Source of the DNA: an uncultured Lachnospiraceae bacterium
Lineage (GTDB): Bacteria; Bacillota; Clostridia; Lachnospirales; Lachnospiraceae
DNA: 5,599 bases
Reading direction: 5' to 3'
NCBI GenBank assembly: GCA_902783395.1
Contig: CACZRA010000028.1
Coordinates: 1-5,599, forward strand
Shown: positions 1 through 5,218 of the stretch, in pieces
How the letters are laid out: the number at the start of each line of letters is the position of its first letter
How positions within the stretch are numbered: the stretch's first letter is position 1
Position numbers and translations under genes: made by a program
The notes under the pieces: generated by a model
Seen by the model: the letters and a program-made list of their open reading frames with translations, nothing else
What the model was told of the DNA's origin: nothing
The model's database searches: none

Positions 1-1394
1 ACAAGGCCCACGTTGACAAGAGCGTTCAGCCACTCGTTATGCGCGCAGGTAAGCACCGTATTCTCACCCCATTTTTCATTAAGCGGTCCCGCATAGAATC
101 TGTAAACCTCATTATAAAATCCGTCAGGTCCCGCTCCGAAGAGCTTCCTCGGTATGCTCGTCTGAAGGAACGTCCCGACCGCAGCGACCCAGGACAGGCC
201 TCTGTTATTTCCCCACTTATCATCAAAAAGCAGGTAGTTGTTGTCCGACGCAAGCGATGTCCCGGCGAAAGCACCCATTGTATTCATGCCGATATAGACA
301 GCCGTGACAACGGGTATGATAAAGACTACCGCCACCACAACAATGCGGACCGGCTTGTATTTTTTGATATCGAATTCCTCATTCTTTGAGATCATGATAT
401 ATCCAACGAGCAGCGCCGCCGAAACTGCCAGCAGCACCCACGGTATGGTACCGATGGAAAACTTCCTCATCGTATTCGAAAGCTCTATGGCCCTGTCCGC
501 AAAAGCGACCTCCAGGATACCGAAAAGCTTCCAGCCCGCGAATAAGAGCACGACACTCTCAAAGAATCTCCTCATCTTGGTATTGTCCCTGAAGGATGCG
601 CAGAATAAGATCAGATAGATACCTGCATATGCCATCAAAGCGGAATCGGAATTCTGCGCGATCATCGTCATACCGCCGAGCAGCACATACAGAGCCGACA
701 GGATCCTCTTAACCTTCCCCTCACAGTTCCAGAAAAGAAACAGCCCCATAGGGAAAAGCAGGACCATATAGCTCGAAAACCATGTAGCCTGCCCGAGGGT
801 GGAAATGAAGTTGATATAATAACCCTCGTCGAGACCCACATACATCTCCAGAGGATCCACCAGAAACCTGTTCAATATGCAAAGCAGGAAAACGACCGCG
901 GATACCGAAAGATAGATGGTAAATACTATATTGTCCCACCTCATGAACCTGGAGGTAAAATAATACAGAAGCACGAAAGCCATCTGGGCTATGAGCCCCA
1001 TATACCATCCGTCATAACCTACCAGAGTATATGCCTTATACGGTGATAGTATATAGGAAGTAAGTGCCGCCAGCGCATATGCCAGCACAAACCAGTCAAG
1101 AACCGAGGCCTTGCTGAAATCCCAGTACTGACCGAGCTTCCCCTTGGACCCGAGATAACACTGATACCAGATGAACACGCCGGTCATCAGTATGATGCCT
1201 ATAAGAGTCACCCATCTGAAGAAATGCCACTTGGCATCTCCCATATTGTAATATTTCTCTTCATAATAAAGCGGGTATATCGCAAACATGAAAAACACAT
1301 AAAGCGCAACGACATCCTTCATCAGCTTCTTCGATATCGGTGTGTTGTCTGCCTGTGCTCCGCGCTTACTCCCCGCAGCTCTGACTTTACTCAT
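1..1394 (-). CDS. O-antigen ligase/polymerase-like membrane protein, partial (3' end outside window)
   Basis: Multi-pass membrane protein of the O-antigen ligase/Wzy type, which joins or polymerises lipid-linked glycans on the outer face of the membrane. I translated the frame from ATG 1394 to the edge: 464 residues with no stop or frameshift. A short basic N-terminus is followed by many hydrophobic segments (about 27-44, 61-80, 99-117, 131-147, 157-178, 205-223, 230-245, 253-266, 278-295, 317-335, 349-368). Residues 110-135 carry the SPYKAYTLVGYDGWYMG stretch seen in clostridial members. A long extracytoplasmic loop follows about residue 370, with NRGLSW (397-402), LFGAGPDGF (418-426) and AHNEWLNALVNVGL (451-464); these match the family's conserved loop (G-P-x-x-F, then H-N-E). 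The last helices are missing because the window ends. The start has a GAGGGAGA ribosome site at 1398-1405 and its own promoter. In Gram-positives the substrate is unknown: capsule, teichoic-type or flagellar glycan are all possible. Confidence 0.85.
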   Translation of the reverse strand, partial: MSKVRAAGSKRGAQADNTPISKKLMKDVVALYVFFMFAIYPLYYEEKYYNMGDAKWHFFRWVTLIGIILMTGVFIWYQCYLGSKGKLGQYWDFSKASVLDWFVLAYALAALTSYILSPYKAYTLVGYDGWYMGLIAQMAFVLLYYFTSRFMRWDNIVFTIYLSVSAVVFLLCILNRFLVDPLEMYVGLDEGYYINFISTLGQATWFSSYMVLLFPMGLFLFWNCEGKVKRILSALYVLLGGMTMIAQNSDSALMAYAGIYLILFCASFRDNTKMRRFFESVVLLFAGWKLFGILEVAFADRAIELSNTMRKFSIGTIPWVLLAVSAALLVGYIMISKNEEFDIKKYKPVRIVVVAVVFIIPVVTAVYIGMNTMGAFAGTSLASDNNYLLFDDKWGNNRGLSWVAAVGTFLQTSIPRKLFGAGPDGFYNEVYRFYAGPLNEKWGENTVLTCAHNEWLNALVNVGL

Positions 1395-1405
1395 GATTCT
1401 CCCTC
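1395..1405 (-). promoter_or_regulatory. Ribosome binding site of the O-antigen ligase-like gene
   Basis: The minus strand reads GAGGGAGA (1398-1405) just before ATG 1394. The spacing is 3-6 bases depending on which G-rich core pairs. It fixes the start of the membrane protein and is weaker than the tandem site of the FliD-like gene upstream. Confidence 0.6.
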
Positions 1406-1431
1406 GTTATCCCTTTTTTGCAACAAACTGT

Positions 1432-1460
1432 ATTGTATCACCCTTAATGGACTACGGCAA
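1432..1460 (-). promoter_or_regulatory. Sigma-A type promoter with extended -10, for the O-antigen ligase-like gene
   Basis: On the minus strand the -35 box is TTGCCG (1455-1460) and the -10 box is TACAAT (1432-1437), separated by 17 bases. TGA directly before the -10 box gives the TGn extended -10 element. Transcription would start near 1425, leaving a leader of about 30 bases. The -35 box lies within the T-rich tail of the preceding terminator, so the gene can be expressed independently of the FliD-like gene. Confidence 0.6.
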
Positions 1461-1488
1461 TAAGAAACGCCCGCCTTCCGACGGACGT
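1459..1488 (-). terminator. Intrinsic terminator of the FliD-like gene
   Basis: On the minus strand, 1488-1467 folds into a nine-pair stem: ACGTCCGTC, loop GGAA, then GGCGGGCGT, with two G-T wobbles. The loop is a GNRA tetraloop. The tail TTTCTTATT follows immediately (1466-1459). It sits about 30 bases after the FliD-like stop codon, the usual place for a Rho-independent terminator. The T-tract is interrupted, so some read-through is possible. Confidence 0.75.
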
Positions 1489-1516
1489 CTCGGTAGTTTC
1501 GATCTGATCCTTAGCA

Positions 1517-2818
1517 TCATGTATAGGAGCTGAACATCATCCCCGAATACATGCTCGTGACGTAAGGATTTGAGAAGTTGTGCCCCGGATTCTTATACTC
1601 GACCACTATCCTGTCGGTATATTCCATGGGGTTGAGGGATATCTTCTTGGCCTCAAGAAGCATCTCGCTCGTGAAATCAGTGATCGGCCTTAACGTATCA
1701 TTGTGATCACCCTCAAACGCCGCAGCCCTCAGATACTTGTCGTCTATCTCCAGCTCGCCGTTATCCTTGAAGGTCAGGCCTATCGCATCCAGCTCGTTGC
1801 GGTACACGTTCTGTATCCCGCGCATCTCATTCCTGAACCTGTTGGAGAGCCCGTACTTATCGGAATAATCCATGGCGTTCGTAATGAACCTGTTGTAACC
1901 CTCCACAAGGTTTTCCACGTTGCTGATAAGAGACTCCACATCCGGCTTGAGACCTATATGAACCTGCTCACCCTCTTCACTCACGCCCTTGAGATTGATC
2001 TCATAAGCCTTGTCTATGGTGAAGGAATTGGAATAAGCGCTGTGCGAATTGCCGTTCAGCGTAAACTCTGCGTTAAGCGGAGCCTCCGTGACCTCTCCGA
2101 GTCCGAAATACTCCACGGCTCCCGCTCTTTTGCTCGTATTGTCATCAGATATATTGAAGAGAGTCTCCTTGCCGCCCGGCTGTCCGGTCGCAACACTCTC
2201 GATCCTGAGCGCCGATCTCCCGTCGTCATTTGATACGACCGAGACCTCGACTCCGATATTGCTGCGGTTTATAAGTCTTGCGAGCTTCTCCTCCATCTCC
2301 TTATTGGTATCGGAAGGCTCTACATTGAACTGGAACTCATAATCCGTATCTCCGATGTGAATGTCGAAGGAATATGTATCAGGCTCCAAAGTCATGGTGC
2401 CGTCATCGATAAAGGAACCCATATTCACCTGACGGCTTGCCAGCCTCTGTACACCCAGATCAAATGAAGGCGTCTCATCGGCATCGACTGAATTATTGTT
2501 TCCGATATATTTTGCAACTGCCACATCCTCGTCCGTAGAATATGCAGTCTTCTTATCCAGAAGCGTAAGAGAATCATCCGTCGAAAGAGAAGCTATCACG
2601 TTCTTCAGGTCTCTCGCGTTTTCTTTCATATTTAAAGCATATTCTATGACATTTTCGCCTGACAGCGGAAGGAACAACGGGGACTCTTTCGTCTGACGCA
2701 AAATGGCCGTATAGACGCTCTTCAGCTCGTCTTTCTTATGTGTGTCATAACGTGAAGTCTTGGGCATGAACTGCGGCAAGAAATTATTATAGACATTTTG
2801 TAAAGCCAATGATGCCAT
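1517..2818 (-). CDS. FliD-like flagellar cap (hook-associated protein 2) family protein
   Basis: A 433-residue protein with the features of the FliD C-terminal region; FliD caps the flagellar filament and helps flagellin subunits assemble outside the cell. Residues 247-290 (A-x-F-x-x-N-G, then S-N-S-F-T-I and L-K-G-V-S) match the flagellin_IN-like and filament-cap fold. Residues 292-316 (DVESLISNVENLVEGYNRF) match the conserved helix ending in Y-N. Residues 340-366 (RNELDAIGLTFKDNGELEID) match the I-G-L-x-x-x-x-x-G-x-L segment. The usual FliD start, G-L-x-S-G-L-D, is absent. Instead residues 8-37 read NVYNNFLPQF, then RYDTHKKDELKSVY, which I recall from Lachnospiraceae FliD-like proteins. It is shorter than common FliD (about 450-900) and ends in a tyrosine- and methionine-rich tail (NPYVTSMYSGMMFSSYT). 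There is no signal peptide, as expected for a substrate of the flagellar export apparatus. ATG 2818 has two AGGAGG sites. It may be a second, specialised cap protein, so I give no gene symbol. Confidence 0.82.
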   Translation of the reverse strand: MASLALQNVYNNFLPQFMPKTSRYDTHKKDELKSVYTAILRQTKESPLFLPLSGENVIEYALNMKENARDLKNVIASLSTDDSLTLLDKKTAYSTDEDVAVAKYIGNNNSVDADETPSFDLGVQRLASRQVNMGSFIDDGTMTLEPDTYSFDIHIGDTDYEFQFNVEPSDTNKEMEEKLARLINRSNIGVEVSVVSNDDGRSALRIESVATGQPGGKETLFNISDDNTSKRAGAVEYFGLGEVTEAPLNAEFTLNGNSHSAYSNSFTIDKAYEINLKGVSEEGEQVHIGLKPDVESLISNVENLVEGYNRFITNAMDYSDKYGLSNRFRNEMRGIQNVYRNELDAIGLTFKDNGELEIDDKYLRAAAFEGDHNDTLRPITDFTSEMLLEAKKISLNPMEYTDRIVVEYKNPGHNFSNPYVTSMYSGMMFSSYT

Positions 2819-2825
2819 ATGACGT

Positions 2826-2843
2826 CCCCTCCTTTCCTCCTTG
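2826..2843 (-). promoter_or_regulatory. Tandem Shine-Dalgarno sites with four GGA triplets (possible CsrA site)
   Basis: The leader reads CAAGGAGGAAAGGAGGGGAC on the minus strand. It holds two perfect AGGAGG cores (2836-2841 and 2828-2833); the nearer is nine bases from ATG 2818. The same stretch has four GGA triplets, the core recognised by CsrA, which in flagellated Firmicutes represses flagellin translation by covering the ribosome site. The ribosome sites are certain by sequence; CsrA binding is inference. Confidence 0.7.
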
Positions 2844-2894
2844 ATCGTAGGCAGACAGATAGTCTATCGTATAATAATCCTTTTATACGCTTAA

Positions 2895-2923
2895 ATCATA
2901 GCACAGCTTGTCAAGTAATGCAA
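2895..2923 (-). promoter_or_regulatory. Sigma-A type promoter with extended -10, for the FliD-like gene
   Basis: The minus strand has TTGCAT (2918-2923), a 17-base spacer and TATGAT (2895-2900), preceded by TGC, which supplies the TGn extended -10. Transcription would start near 2888 and give a leader of about 70 bases containing the short palindrome GATAGACTATC (2858-2868) and the GGA-rich ribosome sites. I see no good sigma-28 (FliA-type TAAA/GCCGATAA) promoter, which is unusual for a late flagellar gene. Confidence 0.6.
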
Positions 2924-2936
2924 GCACTTTTTTTGA

Positions 2937-3332
2937 CTATTTTACGTCTGTAATGATCCCCCAGGAGAGGAATATGGCATAGAGATAACTGGCACCGAAA
3001 ACCTTCAGACGCTTAGGGCCTTTTACATATCCCTCTTCCTTCTGAACCTGCATGGCGTTCTCAAAAGCCATCTCCACAGTCGACCGGGTTATGGTCTTGC
3101 TGTGTTCCTTTCTGCTGATCAGAAGCTCATAAGTAGGATTGCCGGTCCGGTTTGATACCTTTATCCCGTAGGTAAATGAAACGCCCGGCCGTTTGTTCTC
3201 GCCCTTCCCTCTTCCGGATGTAGTAAACTCCCTGCCCTGAGACGCTTCCAGCGCTTCCCACAAAGCCCGTTCCCGGTCAGCTCCCTCCGCTCCGAGCAGC
3301 TTCTCAATATACGTTTCCATGTCCCCGTTCAT
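2937..3332 (-). CDS. Conserved hypothetical protein (131 aa) with C-terminal GPKRLKVFGASYLY motif
   Basis: I do not know a function. The protein has an acidic, helical N-terminus (1-32), a glycine- and lysine-rich basic linker (38-49), and a compact C-terminal domain. That domain holds a strand-like stretch VSFTYGIKV (51-59), then YELLISRKEHSKTITRSTVEMAFENAM (68-94), and finally GPKRLKVFGASYLYAIFLSWGII (105-127). The arginine/lysine-rich R-K-E-x-S-x-x-I-T-R-S-T segment and the G-P-K-x-L-x-x-F-G-A-S-Y-L-Y ending resemble small hypothetical proteins I recall from Clostridia; the basic surface could bind nucleic acid, but that is a guess. ATG 3332 overlaps the stop of the upstream 25-codon ORF (ATGA) and has a close GGAG, so translation is probably coupled. 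An alternative start is ATG 3320 (METYIEKLL). No terminator follows it on this strand; the FliD-like promoter starts within 20 bases. Confidence 0.7.
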   Translation of the reverse strand: MNGDMETYIEKLLGAEGADRERALWEALEASQGREFTTSGRGKGENKRPGVSFTYGIKVSNRTGNPTYELLISRKEHSKTITRSTVEMAFENAMQVQKEEGYVKGPKRLKVFGASYLYAIFLSWGIITDVK

Positions 3333-3406
3333 TTCTCCACACCCTTAATCTGTTCATGAACATAATCGCAGCAGGGGCATGTCGGCATACCATAAATCTT
3401 GATCAT
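3329..3406 (-). CDS. 25-aa glutaredoxin-like microORF with CPCC motif (truncated glutaredoxin)
   Basis: Reads MIKIYGMPTCPCCDYVHEQI followed by KGVEK and a stop. This is the first strand, the active-site loop and the first helix of a glutaredoxin: a short strand (IKIYG), the turn M-P-T, then C10-P-C-C13, with an additional cysteine at 12. A full glutaredoxin has about 75-90 residues, so two thirds are missing; the cis-proline and glutathione-binding half are absent. AGGAG lies about five bases before the ATG, and the frame starts 11 bases after the Fic stop. Its TGA overlaps the ATG of the 131-aa protein (ATGA). Clostridial genomes, as I recall, carry full-length versions beginning MIKIYGMPTCPDC, so this is either a decayed gene kept for translational coupling or a genuine thiol/metal-binding peptide. 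Confidence 0.65.
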   Translation of the reverse strand: MIKIYGMPTCPCCDYVHEQIKGVEK

Positions 3407-3417
3407 AAAAGCTCCTA

Positions 3418-4458
3418 TTATATAGTTATATACCTGGCGTCTTTATAGGTTCCAATCTTTTTGATCTTTTTATCCTTCAGCATCCTACCCAGAACCAGTT
3501 CGACGGTTTTTACGCTGACATCCGGAAGTTTGTCAATAATATCCTGCTTTGATACCGGTACTATCGCTCCCATCAATATGTTCTCTACCCTTTCAGATTT
3601 CTTTGCTTTTTTCAGTGAGATATCTGTAAATGATTCATCCAGATCTTTGAAACACTTATAGAGGATATGGAGGAAATTCACGATAAACGGAACATAATCA
3701 TTTTCATTCTCATGCCATTTATCAGATGATATCTTAAGTGCTTCATAATAACTGTCTTTATACTTGTTGATCCGGCCTTCATATGAAATATATCTTACGA
3801 TATCATAACCTGACAGATACAGAAGAAGAACCGTCAGTAATCTCGAAATTCTGCCATTTCCGTCCATAAAAGGATGGATACATAAGAAATCCAGAACAAA
3901 ACAGGGAATAAGCAAAAGCGGTGAAATCTCCGAATCCTGCCTGGCATCGTAATATGCCAGAAGCAGCTGTTCTATATCGGCGTTCACTCTTCCGGCTGGA
4001 ACAGGCTTAAATCTTACGTGCCTGCATCCATCCGGTCCTATTTCCATGATAAAGTTATCGCTCGTTTTATATTTACCGGCTTCACGCGGATTTGTCTGTG
4101 CCAAAAGCATTCTGTGAAATGAAAGGATCGTTTCTTTCTCAACATCAAGTTCCTCATGCTCTGTATGAATCAGATCAAGGGCATCCTTATATCCCGATAT
4201 CTCCATTTCATCATGTGTCACGGGATTCGCTCCCTCCACAATATCCTTTATCCTTGCATCTGTGGTAACGATCCCCTCTATGGCATTACTGCCTTTAACA
4301 GACTCAACAATAGCCTTCTTTCTCAATATTTCAAAGGTATCGCTGTACTGAAGCTTACGAAACTCTTCTTTTGTCCTGAGATCCGATATTATATCTGTCA
4401 AACCGACTATATTGCCCGGAACAGTTTTTTTCAGAAATGAATAATCATACCGGTGCAT
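3418..4458 (-). CDS. Class II Fic domain protein (AMP-transferase) with C-terminal winged-helix-like tail
   Basis: Fic proteins transfer AMP from ATP to a hydroxyl side chain of a target protein. Numbered from ATG 4458 (346 aa), the catalytic motif HPFMDGNGRISR spans 195-206 and is complete: catalytic H195, acidic D199 for the metal, N201 and R203 for the phosphates, and R206. The self-inhibition motif (S/T)xxxE(G/N) is SNAIEG at 57-62, with E61 as the inhibitory glutamate. It lies before the Fic core, which makes this class II, so no separate antitoxin is required. The middle region carries the Fic helices and the flap; the C-terminal 60 residues (VPVSKQDIIDKLPDVSVKTV, then a basic K-K-I-K-K-I wing) look like a winged helix. 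I prefer ATG 4458, which has GGGGA upstream and begins MHRYDYSFLK; TTG 4476 would add six residues. It follows the 69-aa ORF closely and precedes the glutaredoxin-like microORF by 11 bases. The target is unknown. Confidence 0.9.
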   Translation of the reverse strand: MHRYDYSFLKKTVPGNIVGLTDIISDLRTKEEFRKLQYSDTFEILRKKAIVESVKGSNAIEGIVTTDARIKDIVEGANPVTHDEMEISGYKDALDLIHTEHEELDVEKETILSFHRMLLAQTNPREAGKYKTSDNFIMEIGPDGCRHVRFKPVPAGRVNADIEQLLLAYYDARQDSEISPLLLIPCFVLDFLCIHPFMDGNGRISRLLTVLLLYLSGYDIVRYISYEGRINKYKDSYYEALKISSDKWHENENDYVPFIVNFLHILYKCFKDLDESFTDISLKKAKKSERVENILMGAIVPVSKQDIIDKLPDVSVKTVELVLGRMLKDKKIKKIGTYKDARYITI

Positions 4459-4487
4459 TCCATTTCCCCAACTCAAAAATTTACTAC

Positions 4488-4697
4488 CTAAAGTTTATCA
4501 TTTTTTAGGTAGTAAATCAATCTCTGACGAAGTATTGGATATTTGACAGATATTTGAACCAATTCATTCCGTTCAGGAATTTTTAAATAGATATCTATTC
4601 CCATAGAATCCATCAAGTCAATGATTGACTGGGCTTTTGTTCTTATTTCTGCACTTTTTTCCGCCTTTTCGCGTATACCCTCACCCAAATTGCACAT
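4488..4697 (-). CDS. Small hypothetical protein (69 aa), possibly an Rpn/PD-(D/E)XK-type tail
   Basis: Not firmly recognised. From ATG 4697 it starts MCNLGEGIREKAEKSAEIRT, a charged helix, then IIDLMDSMGIDIYLKIPERN, and ends in a basic stretch (LRQRLIYYLKNDKL). Small clostridial proteins and the C-terminal tails of Rpn/transposase-like PD-(D/E)XK proteins often read MCNL-S-x-G-I-x-E-x, followed by a repetitive helix and an L-M-x-x-M-G segment with L-K-I-P-E, so it may be a remnant or relative of such a tail. No Shine-Dalgarno site is visible. TTG 4718 would add seven residues and overlap the BrnA gene by ten bases, which also suggests translational coupling. It lies between the antitoxin and Fic, so a helper or antitoxin role cannot be excluded. 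Confidence 0.5.
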   Translation of the reverse strand: MCNLGEGIREKAEKSAEIRTKAQSIIDLMDSMGIDIYLKIPERNELVQISVKYPILRQRLIYYLKNDKL

Positions 4698-4708
4698 AAT
4701 GTTTCGTT

Positions 4709-4924
4709 TTACTGCCAAGCTATCTTTAACTCACGCTTATTCTCTGCACAATCCGTCAGATATAGATTGATAAGTGTCTGATAAGGGATCCCTGACTGCT
4801 CAGACTGAGCCTTGAAATAATCAATCGTGCTCTGATTGAGATTAATCGTTATAGGCTTCTTTAGCCTGTTCGAATAAGGGTTCTTTCTCGGGTTAAGATT
4901 TTCGATATCGTATTCTTCTCTCAT
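4709..4924 (-). CDS. brnA: BrnA-type antitoxin (ribbon-helix-helix DNA-binding protein)
   Basis: A 71-residue protein matching the BrnA antitoxin family, the DNA-binding partner that neutralises the ribonuclease BrnT and represses their shared operon. The N-terminal YDIENLNPRKNPYSNRLKK (5-23) is the family's toxin-contacting and linker part. PITINLN (24-30) is the DNA-contacting ribbon; STIDYFKAQSEQSG (32-45) and IPYQTLINLYLTDCA (46-60) are the two helices. All elements and the length fit an intact gene. I chose ATG 4924 because AGGTGG lies about six bases upstream; GTG codons at 4933 and 4930 are part of that ribosome site. Nine bases separate this ATG from the TAG of the toxin-like frame upstream, the classical BrnT-then-BrnA order. 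Since that toxin frame looks damaged, this may be an orphan antitoxin. Confidence 0.85.
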   Translation of the reverse strand: MREEYDIENLNPRKNPYSNRLKKPITINLNQSTIDYFKAQSEQSGIPYQTLINLYLTDCAENKRELKIAWQ

Positions 4925-4933
4925 AATCACCAC

Positions 4934-5218
4934 CTATGTAAATTGCTCATTATAGTATTCTTTTTCACTCTTTTCTGCGGGTCTTGCTGAAATGATACGT
5001 ATCACTTCATCCCCTTCTCTGTAGCAGTGACTTACGATGCAAAAGCCTGTCCGTTTTACTCGGAATATGTTTTCTTCCAAGCCTCTGCCAAAACCGGAAT
5101 TAAAACCAGCTGCATGTTGACCATTTGATAAGGAGAAACCCATGATAACAAACCAGGCAAGCCGTGTGATGTACCTCGCCTCCTGTATGCTCACAGGCCA
5201 GCCCTTGTCCAGGGACAT
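4934..5218 (-). pseudogene. Damaged or rearranged BrnT-like toxin
   Basis: An open frame of 94 residues in the place where BrnT stands before brnA. The last 37 residues (FCIVSHCYREGDEVIRIISA, then RPAEKSEKEYY) match the end of BrnT, a small ribonuclease. Residues 23-32 (FVIMGFSLSN) resemble the strand just before that, and 8-17 (PVSIQEARYI) resembles the K-H-G-V-S-F-E-E-A-x-x-V segment. The family's order is kept, but about 20 residues that normally hold the D-x-x-H-S-x-x-E-x-R motif are missing between residues 17 and 23, and about 25 extra residues (33-57, glycine-rich) are inserted. The W-D-x-x-K start is absent too. No ribosome site precedes ATG 5218, which lies inside the end of the upstream frame. 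I infer a non-functional toxin; a highly divergent active one is the alternative. The match is from memory of the family. Confidence 0.5.

Noticed and set aside
39..618. Two plus-strand open frames of 116 and 104 codons
   Set aside because: They are antisense to the continuous, clearly recognisable membrane protein frame and have low-complexity products.
1703..2233. Plus-strand open frame of 176 codons
   Set aside because: It lies entirely antisense to the FliD-like gene, has no ribosome site, and its product resembles nothing known.
2858..2868. Palindrome GATAGACTATC as a repressor operator
   Set aside because: Too short and single-copy in the window to call an operator; mentioned only as part of the leader.
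2882..2914. Perfect TTGACA (2909-2914) with TATAAA (2882-2887) as the FliD-like promoter
   Set aside because: The spacer would be 21 bases, too long; TTGCAT with 17 bases and TGCTATGAT fits much better.
2906..2934. Plus-strand hairpin GCTTG/CAAGC followed by seven T, terminator-like
   Set aside because: The stem has only five pairs with a ten-base loop, and no plus-strand gene leads into it. It overlaps the FliD-like promoter, so I treat it as chance or promoter sequence.
3376..3391. Six-pair hairpin GGTATG/CATGCC inside the glutaredoxin-like microORF
   Set aside because: It falls in the codons for the GMPTC turn, which are conserved for the protein, and has no T-tract; not convincing as an attenuator.
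5040..5115. Repeated AAAAC/GTTTT runs in the BrnT-like insertion as a mobile element or attachment site
   Set aside because: The arms are only about five bases and imperfect; there are no clear target duplications or terminal inverted repeats.
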